A stretch of 39,797 bases of DNA from Rhodococcus sp. IEGM 1379 (GTDB lineage: Bacteria; Actinomycetota; Actinomycetes; Mycobacteriales; Mycobacteriaceae): contig NZ_JASHKR010000016.1 in assembly GCF_030056815.1 (NCBI RefSeq), positions 69,335-109,131 on the forward strand, read 5' to 3'. Below, piece after piece: positions 17,030 through 24,987 of this stretch. The position numbers and the translations under genes are program-made. The notes beneath the pieces were generated by a model, which saw only the letters and a program-made list of their open reading frames with translations, did no database searches and had not been told where the DNA came from. Within the stretch, counting starts at the first letter, position 1; the number at the start of each line of letters is the position of its first letter.

Positions 17030-18640
17030 GTGGAAGTAAATCTCACTGCCGCACATTGGGTGTACCTCACGGGCATCCTCGTCATACTCGCCACGATGAT
17101 GTTCCGAAAGAACATCGTCGTACCAGCAGTTCTGGGAACGTTCCTGACAGCATTCGTTTTCTCGGGAAGTCTCGTCACCGGCCTCGCATCGATCTTCAAT
17201 GCCAGCCTCGTCGCGGCCAAAGAGCTGTTCAACATCTTCCTGATCATCGCTTTGGTCACCGCGATGCTCGGGGCGTTGCGTCAAATGGGCGCCGATCGCC
17301 TCATGGTTGCCCCCTTCCGGAAGGTGATGCGAGGAGGTACCAGCAGCTTCCTCGTTCTGGCCGCGGTAACCTATTTGATCTCGCTGTTCTTCTGGCCTAC
17401 ACCGGCAGTCCCGCTGATCGGAGCAGTGCTGATTCCGGTCGCCATCCGCGCAGGCCTATCGCCCATGGCAGTCGGTATGTCCATTGCCATCTGTGGTCAA
17501 GGTATGGCGCTCTCCGCCGACTACATCATCAAAGTTGCACCAGGACTCTCTGCAACTGCCGCCGGCGTCGACCCGGACGTTGTTGCCGACCGCGCGTTGG
17601 TCATGTCACTGATCGTGGGATTCACCGCTTTGATCATCACCTGGTTCACACAGCGCCGCAATATGCGGACTCCGGCACCTGAACTCCTCACCGAATGGGA
17701 ATCTCAATCTGGGCTCGAAATCGGACGTAAATCCCATGACGACAACAACTCTGGTGGTGGCGGAAACAGCGCAGGTACCACATCACCGTCCGGAAGTGGC
17801 GCCGGTAATGTCATGGCCGCCCAACTGAACATACCTGCGGCATCAGGATCTTCAGCCGCAGTGTCCGTGGTCGAACGTGTCGACACTACAGATCTGTCGG
17901 CGAAAGCAACCATCGATCACGTATTCAAAAGCATCCGAGCTGCACGGACATTCGCATTCCTCGTGCCCGCCGCATATCTGGCGTTCATCGTGTACTTACT
18001 CGTCGGCAAGTTCACCAGCCTCGTTCCGGACCTCAAAGGTGGTGACGCTGCGGCCATGGTCGGCGGAATCGCTGCCCTGATATTGTTCGCCGCCGCCGCG
18101 ACCAACGACAAGCAGGGATTTTTCGAAACCACATCGGAACATCTTGTCGACGGGCTTGTATTCGCCTTCAAAGCAATGGGAATCGTGCTTCCGATCGCTG
18201 GATTCTTCTTCATCGGCAACGGAGATTTCTCCGCGAAAATCCTCGGGTTGCCAGCAGATGTGACCGCACCGACGCTTCTCTTCGATCTCGTGAACGCCGC
18301 CCAATCCCACCTGCCTCAGAATCCCTTTGTCACCTCGTTCGGCATCCTGATTATCGGCATGATCGCGGGCCTCGAAGGATCGGGATTCAGCGGCCTGCCG
18401 CTCACCGGATCATTGGCCGGTGCGCTCGGACCAGCAGTGGGCATGGATCCGGCAACTCTCGCTGCCATTGGCCAGATGGGCAATATCTGGTCTGGCGGAG
18501 GAACTCTCGTCGCCTGGTCCTCCCTTATCGCAGTAGCAGGTTTCGCCAGAGTCTCGGTGATCGAACTCGCCCGCAAGTGCTTCATCCCTGTCTGTTCAGG
18601 GCTGGTACTGATGACCATCGTTTCGGTTCTCATATTCTGA
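17030..18640 (+). CDS. Multi-spanning permease, DcuC/GntP-like
   Basis: I choose GTG 17030 (AAGGGGCG SD), which gives 536 residues and begins just before the first membrane helix. The longer frame from 16922 adds a hydrophilic leader without an SD. About 11-13 hydrophobic segments fall into two halves, separated by a Ser/Gly/Asn-rich cytoplasmic linker at about residues 230-300. Each half has a Gly/Pro-rich hairpin-like segment: WPTPAVPLIGAVLIPVAIRAG in the first and GSGFSGLPLTGSLAGALG in the second. This arrangement recalls ion-transporter superfamily carriers for organic acids (DcuC, GntP, CitMHS), but I do not recognise the exact family or substrate. Confidence 0.72.
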   Translation: MEVNLTAAHWVYLTGILVILATMMFRKNIVVPAVLGTFLTAFVFSGSLVTGLASIFNASLVAAKELFNIFLIIALVTAMLGALRQMGADRLMVAPFRKVMRGGTSSFLVLAAVTYLISLFFWPTPAVPLIGAVLIPVAIRAGLSPMAVGMSIAICGQGMALSADYIIKVAPGLSATAAGVDPDVVADRALVMSLIVGFTALIITWFTQRRNMRTPAPELLTEWESQSGLEIGRKSHDDNNSGGGGNSAGTTSPSGSGAGNVMAAQLNIPAASGSSAAVSVVERVDTTDLSAKATIDHVFKSIRAARTFAFLVPAAYLAFIVYLLVGKFTSLVPDLKGGDAAAMVGGIAALILFAAAATNDKQGFFETTSEHLVDGLVFAFKAMGIVLPIAGFFFIGNGDFSAKILGLPADVTAPTLLFDLVNAAQSHLPQNPFVTSFGILIIGMIAGLEGSGFSGLPLTGSLAGALGPAVGMDPATLAAIGQMGNIWSGGGTLVAWSSLIAVAGFARVSVIELARKCFIPVCSGLVLMTIVSVLIF

Positions 18641-18657
18641 AAACCGCACGTCCGAAT

Positions 18658-18692
18658 GTTGCGGCTGGGGACGTATCGCTCACAGCCGCAAC
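18658..18692 (+). terminator. Hairpin with T-rich tail after the permease gene
   Basis: GTTGCGGCTG (18658-18667) and CAGCCGCAAC (18683-18692) form a perfect 10-bp stem with a 15-nt loop, followed by TGTATTTT. It sits 18 bp after the permease stop and 18 bp before the YoaK-like start. It could end permease transcription or partly attenuate readthrough into the next gene. Confidence 0.6.
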
Positions 18693-18710
18693 TGTATTTT
18701 CAGGAATCCC

Positions 18711-19451
18711 ATGACACTCTCGGCCACACGAAAATCAACCAGCACAATTACTCGCGCAGGTTCGAACCACGAAAACATCGGCGTTGCAACGATGATGGCC
18801 TTGACCTTCGTCACCGGCCTGGTCGACGCGGTCGGCTACCTCGGCCTCGACCGAGTGTTCACCGGCAACATGACCGGCAACATCGTCATACTGGGCATGG
18901 CCGTAGCCGGTGCAGACGAACTCCCCGTCCTCGGACCGGTAATCGCGTTGATTGCCTTCACCTTTGGCGCTTGCGTGTCTGGGCTGGCACTCCGCAGTTC
19001 ACCCAAAGGTTGGCACACCCGCACTACCACATTGTTCGCGACAGGCGGATTGGTTCTCCTGGCACTAGCCATAACAATGTTCGTGGTCGGCGACAACATG
19101 TCGAAAATCCAGCAGGTCGCCTTCGCCGCGGTCATTGCCCTGGTCATGGGCGAACAGGCTGCAGTAGCAAGGGCTCTCGCGGTGAAGGATATGACGACCG
19201 TAGTGGTGACATCGACGCTGACATCGCTCGCAAGCGAGTCGTTCTTCGGATCCGGATCCGCGTGGTGGAACCGACGCGTAGGCGCCGTAGTCACTATTTT
19301 TGTCGGCGCAATTATCGGCGCGCTGCTCCTGCTCGTCCATGTTGCGCTCGCACTGTTGATCGGTGCCGTCATCACCCTCGGCGTGACATTCATCGGCCAC
19401 CGATACCTGACCCACGATATCCGAGTTCGGTCGTCCGAGAATCAGGGCTGA
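18711..19451 (+). CDS. YoaK/DUF1275 family membrane protein
   Basis: The protein has 246 residues, with an AGGAA SD and an ATG at 18711. The FVTGLVDAVGYLGLDRVFTGNMTGNIV region at about 34-60 is the hallmark of DUF1275 (YoaK) proteins: a buried Asp and the FTGNMTGN loop. Six or seven hydrophobic segments follow. The C-terminal half has FAAVIALVMGEQAAVARALAVKDMTT, where family members show a conserved Gln/Asn-Ala motif, and a WWNRR loop. The function of this family is not established, and transport has been suggested. It may be cotranscribed with the upstream permease if the hairpin between them is leaky. It converges on the frameshifted gene, with a 16-bp gap. Confidence 0.88.
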   Translation: MTLSATRKSTSTITRAGSNHENIGVATMMALTFVTGLVDAVGYLGLDRVFTGNMTGNIVILGMAVAGADELPVLGPVIALIAFTFGACVSGLALRSSPKGWHTRTTTLFATGGLVLLALAITMFVVGDNMSKIQQVAFAAVIALVMGEQAAVARALAVKDMTTVVVTSTLTSLASESFFGSGSAWWNRRVGAVVTIFVGAIIGALLLLVHVALALLIGAVITLGVTFIGHRYLTHDIRVRSSENQG

Positions 19452-19467
19452 AGCAACTGCAATCCAC

Positions 19468-20308
19468 TTACCCTGGAATCCCTGATTCCGGTACCGACCG
19501 AAATGCACCACCGACATGCGCTCGTCTGCACCCGTCCAGTTCCAGAGTTACCGGCGTGCCACCCGAACCATCAGCACGCATCAAAGTAGTCGACGCCATT
19601 CGAGTAGCGCCCAGATCGCAGGGCGGCGCCGCCGGCGCGGTTGCCAGCATTCGAGTGAAGTCGCGACTTTCCTTCTGCGTCAACCTCACTGCAGATTCGA
19701 ACAATCCACTCGCCCCGTCATACCTACAAATGTTCAGCCGTCCGACGTCGTCAAGCGGAGTGGCAATCGCACTACCGAACTTCGCATGCCCATCCTCGAC
19801 GCGGGTTGTGTCTCGCTCGACATCATCGACGGTTCTCGCCTCGAATGTTTCGCTGACTGCCATACAAACACCGGGACTACCAGGGGGATTCAATACCTCC
19901 TGAACCTGCTCCCGCCCCACCTCGTGCAGAGCCTGGATCGACTCCAGCGGTCCGTCTTGCAACCCACATGGGCGTGATGGCCAGGCCGGAAAGATCGCCT
20001 GCCAAACGGACAGTATCGAGAGTCGTTGCACCCGAAGAATCTTCGCCGAGCTCGCAGCGGACCAGAGCCACGGGATCGAATGACCGAGGTGGATAGCCAG
20101 GTTTCCTGGCAGACTGCTCGACACTGGAGAACTCCACACCGGCGAGCTGTTCGATAACTTCACTGCCAGTACAGTCAGCTTTCTCGAGCACAGTTGCATC
20201 CGGCGGTGTGAAGGACACCGAATCAGCAAGGAAAGGGTAAACAAAGAGGGCCCCGACCGCACAAACGGCAGCCAGTATGAGCACAAACAGTCTTCTGCCT
20301 TTCAGCAC
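19468..20308 (-). pseudogene. Exported or membrane-anchored protein of unknown function, frameshifted
   Basis: Two overlapping reverse frames read as one protein. Frame one starts at GTG 20308 with an N-terminal hydrophobic anchor (residues 7-28) and runs with good coding character to ITPMW near residue 115. Frame two continues from LQDGPLESIQALHEV to the stop at 19468. The switch lies at the GGG run at 19963-19965 (plus strand CCC). Removing one G joins ITPMW to LQDGP and yields a 279-residue protein. Total length is 841 bp, one more than a multiple of three, consistent with a single-base insertion. The start lies directly after the HhH-PHP gene stop, so the pair was cotranscribed. The family was not recognised. 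A sequencing error is possible. Confidence 0.75.
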
Positions 20309-20310
20309 TC

Positions 20311-21312
20311 TCAGTTATCCGCCCAGTCAAGAAGGGCATCGACCGTCCAAGTATTGACTACCCGATTGGCGTCGACGCCACATTTCTCGGCCCGCTCACA
20401 GCCGTAACCCTGCCACGCTAATTGGCCGGGAGCATGGGCGTCGGTATCGATAGAAAAGAGACAGTCCAGTTCAAGTGCCAGCTCGATCAACCTGGACGGT
20501 GGGTCACGACGCTCGGGCCTCGAGTTGATCTCGACGGCAGTACCAGATTCACGGCACGCCTCGAAGACCTTTTCTGCATCGAACTGCGATTCCGGGCGCG
20601 TGCCGCGAGCACCTTCGACGAGGCGACCGGTGCAGTGGCCGAGAATGTCGACGCGCGGATTACACACTGCAGCAAGCATTCTGCGCGTCATAGCGTCGCA
20701 TTCGGATCTGAGTTTGGAATGCACACTCGCAACAACTATATCGAGCTCGTCGAGAAGATCCGGGTCTTGGTCCAGCGAGCCGTCCTCAAGGATGTCCACC
20801 TCGATTCCGGTGAGAATGCGGAACGGCGCCAACTCCGCATTGAGCCCGGCAATAACGTCGAGTTGAGCGCGAAGGCGGTCTGCCGAGAGCCCATTGGCAA
20901 CCGTCAAACGCGGTGAGTGGTCCGTGAGCGCGCAGTAGTCGTGGCCCAACGCTGCCGCTCGGCGCATCATTTCCTCGATCGGACTGCCGCCGTCCGACCA
21001 ATCGGAGTGCGTATGAAGATCGCCGCGCAATGCCTGACGTAACGGGCCGTCACCAATCGGCTGGGCCTCACCTCGCAACTCCGCCAGATAGCCGGGCACC
21101 CCGTCGTAAGACTGCGCGATGATGGTGGCCGTCTTGGGTCCGATCCCGGTGAGCGCCTTCCAACTATCGGCTTTGCGACGCGCTTCCTTCTCGTGGTCCG
21201 ACAGCCCCGCAAAAACCTCTGCCGCCCGGCGGTAGGCCTTCACCCGGTGCGTTTCGGCACGCGATCGTTCGAGCCAGTATGCGATCTCACGAAGCGCTTC
21301 ACCCGGTTCCAT
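20311..21312 (-). CDS. Helix-hairpin-helix + PHP domain protein (PolX-like, no polymerase domain)
   Basis: The protein has 333 residues. Residues 1-80 are a helical HhH region with LTGIGPKTATII, like the N-terminal domain of family X DNA polymerases. Residues 95-310 form a PHP phosphoesterase domain with metal ligands in GDLHTHSDWSDGG, LTDHSPR, GIEVDIL, VASVHSK, GHCTGR and DTDAHAPG. The central nucleotidyltransferase domain of bacterial PolX is absent, so it cannot be a polymerase. It may be a metal-dependent phosphatase or 3'-exonuclease acting on DNA ends, or a histidinol-phosphatase-like enzyme. Known actinobacterial PHP proteins of this layout have no firm function. It is divergent from the PPOX-cyclase gene and leads the frameshifted gene. 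Confidence 0.85.
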   Translation of the reverse strand: MEPGEALREIAYWLERSRAETHRVKAYRRAAEVFAGLSDHEKEARRKADSWKALTGIGPKTATIIAQSYDGVPGYLAELRGEAQPIGDGPLRQALRGDLHTHSDWSDGGSPIEEMMRRAAALGHDYCALTDHSPRLTVANGLSADRLRAQLDVIAGLNAELAPFRILTGIEVDILEDGSLDQDPDLLDELDIVVASVHSKLRSECDAMTRRMLAAVCNPRVDILGHCTGRLVEGARGTRPESQFDAEKVFEACRESGTAVEINSRPERRDPPSRLIELALELDCLFSIDTDAHAPGQLAWQGYGCERAEKCGVDANRVVNTWTVDALLDWADN

Positions 21313-21366
21313 GGGTCCACTGTTCCGTCACCAGGCTCTTGCGGCAACCCTTAATGCCTTTACGCT

Positions 21367-22497
21367 GTGGTTATGGACGATCCGAGAGCACGATTCGCCG
21401 CCGCGCGGGTGGCAAGTTTGGCCACTTCCGACGCCGATGGAGTTCCACACATCGTGCCGCTCGTGTTCGTGGTGGTCGGAGACACCCTCTATTCCTGTGT
21501 GGACCACAAACCGAAAACCACCACAGCGCTTCGTCGGCTCCGAAATATCGCGCAGAACCCGCGAGTCAGTCTGTTGGTCGATCGTTACGACGACGACTGG
21601 TCTCAGCTCTGGTGGGTACGGGCGGACGGGGAGGCAGAGATACTCGAACCAAGAACGCCCGGGGCAGAAATAGCGATCGATGCATTGGCCCGAAAATACC
21701 CGCAGTACGTCGACACCCGTCCCGACGGCCAGGTGATCGCCGTCCGAAACCTACGATGGTCATCATGGGAGTCATTGCCCGGCAACATCATCAGCGAGAT
21801 ACGTCGCATAGTTTCGCTATCGCACGTCAACGACCCAGCTACGACGCCTATCTTTCCCGGCGACCCGAAATTTACACTGGACACCGCTGCAACCATCAAA
21901 GCCGACGGCTACTACCTGCAGTACGTGAAGCAGGGTGAGCACACCGGAACACATTGGGGCGCACCGGCACATTTCGAAATCGGCGGCCTCACCGCGGATC
22001 AACTGGATCCGGCAGATCTCCATCTACCGGCAGTGAAGATCGACGTACGAGCGCAGGCGGGCAACGATGCCGACTATGTCCTCACTGTCGCCGATCTGGA
22101 AGAGTGGGAATCGCAGCACGGACGCATACCGAACGGGTCGGCCATTATCGCGTGGACCGGCTGGGAATCTTGTTGGGGCACAGACAGTTACGCCAACAAT
22201 GACACTTCCGGCGTGTGCCATCAGCCAGGCTTCGGTATCGAAGCTGTTCAGTGGCTCCTCGCCTCCGGCCGACTGGGCAGACAGGGCGCACTGGGTATCG
22301 ATACCTTCGGTCCCGACGCCGGCACCGACAGCAGTTACGCGGTCTCCAAGCTTCTGTACGGTGAGCACCGCATCAGCCTGGAAAATCTCACCAACCTGAG
22401 CGCGCTACCCACTACCGGAGCCCACATACTGGTGGGCGGCACCGTCAATCGGGGCGGTTCGGGATCGCCAGCGTCGATCTACGCACTGCTTGGCTAG
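21367..22497 (+). CDS. Fusion of PPOX-class F420-dependent oxidoreductase and cyclase-family hydrolase
   Basis: The single frame of 376 residues has two domains. Residues 3-135 are a split-barrel of the Rv0121/TIGR03668 PPOX type, with RVASLATSDADGVPHIVPLV, HKPKTT and RVSLLVDRYDDDW, expected to bind F420 or a flavin. Residues 145-376 are a cyclase/kynurenine-formamidase-like domain with RIVSLSHVNDPATTPIFPGD and the metal motif HTGTHWGAPAHF (192-203). The usual motif is HxGTHxDxPxHF, so the Asp ligand is replaced by Gly. In other actinobacteria I know these domains as separate proteins. TTG at residue 137, with GGGAG just upstream, could restart translation for the second domain. The start is GTG 21367 or ATG 21373. 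Confidence 0.82.
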   Translation: MVMDDPRARFAAARVASLATSDADGVPHIVPLVFVVVGDTLYSCVDHKPKTTTALRRLRNIAQNPRVSLLVDRYDDDWSQLWWVRADGEAEILEPRTPGAEIAIDALARKYPQYVDTRPDGQVIAVRNLRWSSWESLPGNIISEIRRIVSLSHVNDPATTPIFPGDPKFTLDTAATIKADGYYLQYVKQGEHTGTHWGAPAHFEIGGLTADQLDPADLHLPAVKIDVRAQAGNDADYVLTVADLEEWESQHGRIPNGSAIIAWTGWESCWGTDSYANNDTSGVCHQPGFGIEAVQWLLASGRLGRQGALGIDTFGPDAGTDSSYAVSKLLYGEHRISLENLTNLSALPTTGAHILVGGTVNRGGSGSPASIYALLG

Positions 22498-22523
22498 GAC
22501 GTCTACTTAGCTAGGCTGGGCGA

Positions 22524-23201
22524 ATGCGTCCTACTGCCTTGATCACCGGTTCCAGCCGCGGCCTCGGAGCTGCCATTGCGCGCGAACTCGCGCCCACGCA
22601 CAACCTGCTGCTGGGTGCACGGTCCGCACGCTCTCTCGAGCCGATAACGGCTGAACTATCCGGATCGACGCCCTGGCCCGTCGACCTCACCGATTACGAC
22701 GCCGTAGCTGCCGCTGCCCGCTCGATCGATAATCTGAACGTCCTCGTTCACAACGCCGGTATTGCAGACCTCGGCACCATCGAAGAATCCTCCGTCGACC
22801 AGTGGCGCCGCACCTTCGAAGCCAATGTCATTGCCGTCGCCGAACTGACGCGGGTTCTCCTTCCCACATTGCGCGCAGCGGGCGGCCATGTCGTGCTGAT
22901 CAACTCCGGTGCCGGGCTGCGCGCCAACTCCGGCTGGGCTTCGTACGCGGCTAGTAAGTTCGCGCTCCGTGCGTTCGGCGACGCTCTGCGGCTCGAGGAG
23001 CCGATGCTGCGCGTGACGTCCATCCACCCCGGGCGCATTGATACCGATATGCAGCGCGCGATAGTGGACGGTGAAGGGGGCGATTACGATTCGGCGCGCT
23101 TCCTGAAGGCCTCTACCGTCGCTCGAGCAGTGCGCACGGCCGTTGAAACGCCCGCTGACGCCCATCCGACGGAGATAGTGCTCCGGCCCACCGGAAGGTA
23201 A
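22524..23201 (+). CDS. Short-chain dehydrogenase/reductase (SDR)
   Basis: The protein has 225 residues with the classical SDR layout: the TGSSRGLGAAIA cofactor loop at 8-19, the HNAG motif near 75 (NNAG in most members), a catalytic Ser in LINSGAGL, and YAASK with the catalytic Tyr and Lys at about 145-149. PGRIDTDM follows at about 171-178. The enzyme probably oxidises or reduces an alcohol or ketone with NAD(P)H. It is short for the family and has no extra domain. It starts 26 bp after the fusion gene on the same strand and may be cotranscribed. The substrate is unknown. Confidence 0.9.
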   Translation: MRPTALITGSSRGLGAAIARELAPTHNLLLGARSARSLEPITAELSGSTPWPVDLTDYDAVAAAARSIDNLNVLVHNAGIADLGTIEESSVDQWRRTFEANVIAVAELTRVLLPTLRAAGGHVVLINSGAGLRANSGWASYAASKFALRAFGDALRLEEPMLRVTSIHPGRIDTDMQRAIVDGEGGDYDSARFLKASTVARAVRTAVETPADAHPTEIVLRPTGR

Positions 23202-23284
23202 AACGCCTGCACACGGGTAACAGAATGATGACGATCACCTTCCTGTTCTCGCTTTGTCGAAAGCCATCCGGATACTGACATCAG

Positions 23285-24079
23285 TTGTCCGACAATGCCA
23301 TTGAAAGGCGGTGCACGATACATAATCATACGGATACGTGGGGAGTATCCCCCGAGACATTCCTGCAGTGGTACGTCGTCGCTGCCTCCGGCGCGTTGGT
23401 AATCTCGCTGCTGATCAGAGGCGCGGCGACGCGAAAGCACGCACCGACTCCGCGTCCACTGACACCGCCGGAAATGGGCGTCCTCACCAGCGACTTCCGG
23501 GCAGTACAGGCGGCTGTGGCAGAAGGCAGCACTGCGGGCCACCGCGACCGCTTCACTCGCATAGTCCGTGCGCGGGTCGAGAACGGCGGCGGGGTGGTGG
23601 CGCCGTCACAGCTGGTGTCCACACTCTCGCTGCCGCTGCTGGAACTACGCAGTGGACTGGTGCGGGACGGTTATCTGAATGGGAACCGCGTCCGTAGTCT
23701 GATCAGACTGTCCCGATTGCCCGTAGTGATCGTCATCATTGTCGGAGTTTTCCGGATCGTATTCTGCTTCGTGAACGGAAACGCGGCGGGATACCTGCCG
23801 TTAGTCGTCGCTACACTCGCGATCGCTGCTGCACGGCTCCTACGACTGCGACGACGCACTCGTTTCGGTGACGCCGAATTACGCAGGCTGGCAGACGAAT
23901 ATTCGTATTTGTCACCTCGCTCACGACCGTCTTTCGCGACGTACGGACCGATGTCGGCCGAGATCGCCGCGGCGCTGTTCGGACCTGGCCGCCAGGCCGC
24001 CTGGTCACCCGGATGCGGCAGCGAGTCTTCACCGTCGAGCTGCTCCAGCTTTACCAGCAGCGCACACGGTGGGGGGTGA
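23285..24079 (+). CDS. TIGR04222-type membrane protein, first and apparently eroded paralogue
   Basis: This gene is homologous to the next two. It shares TDTWGVSPETFLQWY, LTPPEMGVLTSD, a pair of central membrane helices and EYSYLSPRSRPSFATYGP. It differs in three ways. Its only canonical in-frame start is TTG 23285 without an SD, whereas an AAAGGCGG SD points to an ATA codon at 23318, exactly where the paralogues have ATG. It lacks about 15 residues (the ILRSAELITTDG region) found in copy two. Its tail has the last membrane segment replaced by a short Ser-rich end with only two cysteines and no CGGGGC block. It may be a decaying copy, or a variant with another tail. It is the first gene of the five-gene operon. 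Confidence 0.7.
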   Translation: MSDNAIERRCTIHNHTDTWGVSPETFLQWYVVAASGALVISLLIRGAATRKHAPTPRPLTPPEMGVLTSDFRAVQAAVAEGSTAGHRDRFTRIVRARVENGGGVVAPSQLVSTLSLPLLELRSGLVRDGYLNGNRVRSLIRLSRLPVVIVIIVGVFRIVFCFVNGNAAGYLPLVVATLAIAAARLLRLRRRTRFGDAELRRLADEYSYLSPRSRPSFATYGPMSAEIAAALFGPGRQAAWSPGCGSESSPSSCSSFTSSAHGGG

Positions 24080-24084
24080 GCGGG

Positions 24085-24987
24085 ATGAGCGCCTATGCAG
24101 CCGACACGTGGGGAATCCCCAGTCAGACCTTTCTGCAGTGGTACCTACTGGCTGGTGCCGTCGCAGTGGGGCTCTCTCTGTACAGCCGAATTCTGGCTCG
24201 CCGCACCCCCAGCGCTGTCGACACAGTCCGTCCGCCACTGACTCCTCCCGAAGTAGGCGCGCTGACCAGCGATTACCAGGCGATCCTGGCGTCGATGGCG
24301 ATCTTGCGCAGTGCCGAGCTGATCACCACCGACGGAAAGACCAAGCTGGCACTGAGTCCGGAGGACAAGAATCGTCTCGACTGGTTCACCCGCACAGTGC
24401 ACAAGCGGCTCGGCAACGGAAAGGTACCGCTACGGCAAGTGCGTCTGATGGGACGGCTGAACATTGCACTCGCGCAACTACGTACGTCGTTGATCGACGC
24501 CGGCTATCTCCAGCGACCACAGCGGGGTCTGGGAGCGGCATTACGGATCGTCCCGATCGTGGTGGTCATCGTGATCGGAGTAGTCCGTCTGATCGCCGGG
24601 ATTACGGGAGGCAAGCCCGTCGGCTACCTGTTCACGGCCATCATCGTGCTCGCGGTGCTGATTCCGTTCTTGCGTAGAAACAGCCGCCGCACTGCGTTAG
24701 GCGATGTGGAACTCCGACGGATGAAGCGTGAGAATTCGTATCTCTCCCCGAAACTACGGCCGTCTTTCACCAGCTACGGACCATCGCTCGCGGGCCTCTC
24801 TGCAGCCCTGTTCGGTTCCGGCGCACTGGTTCTGATCGATCCTGCGTTAGCGGGAGCGTTGTCGACAGGTGCTGCGTACGGTCCTGGCGGTGGAGGCAGC
24901 GGCTCGAGTTTCAACAGTTGTGGATCTTCTTCCGGATCGGATAACAGCAGTAGCAGCAGTTGCGGCGGCGGGGGGTGTGGAGGATGA
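24085..24987 (+). CDS. TIGR04222-type membrane protein with Gly/Ser/Cys C-terminal tail (putative MNIO substrate)
   Basis: The protein has 300 residues from ATG 24085, 5 bp after the previous stop. An N-terminal DTWGIPSQTFLQWY motif leads into TM1 (about 19-40). A soluble domain with LTPPEVGALTSDYQAIL and a WFTRTVHKRL helix follows. TM2 and TM3 are at about 157-200, then comes the conserved ENSYLSPKLRPSFTSYGP. A last hydrophobic segment ending in LIDPALAGALS precedes the tail. The tail (about 272-300) is Ser/Gly-rich with three cysteines and ends in SCGGGGCGG. The overall layout matches the TIGR04222 family. The overlapping MNIO operon and the Cys tail suggest a membrane-anchored precursor for Cys modification, which is inference. 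The stop overlaps the next start as ATGA. Confidence 0.82.
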   Translation: MSAYAADTWGIPSQTFLQWYLLAGAVAVGLSLYSRILARRTPSAVDTVRPPLTPPEVGALTSDYQAILASMAILRSAELITTDGKTKLALSPEDKNRLDWFTRTVHKRLGNGKVPLRQVRLMGRLNIALAQLRTSLIDAGYLQRPQRGLGAALRIVPIVVVIVIGVVRLIAGITGGKPVGYLFTAIIVLAVLIPFLRRNSRRTALGDVELRRMKRENSYLSPKLRPSFTSYGPSLAGLSAALFGSGALVLIDPALAGALSTGAAYGPGGGGSGSSFNSCGSSSGSDNSSSSSCGGGGCGG

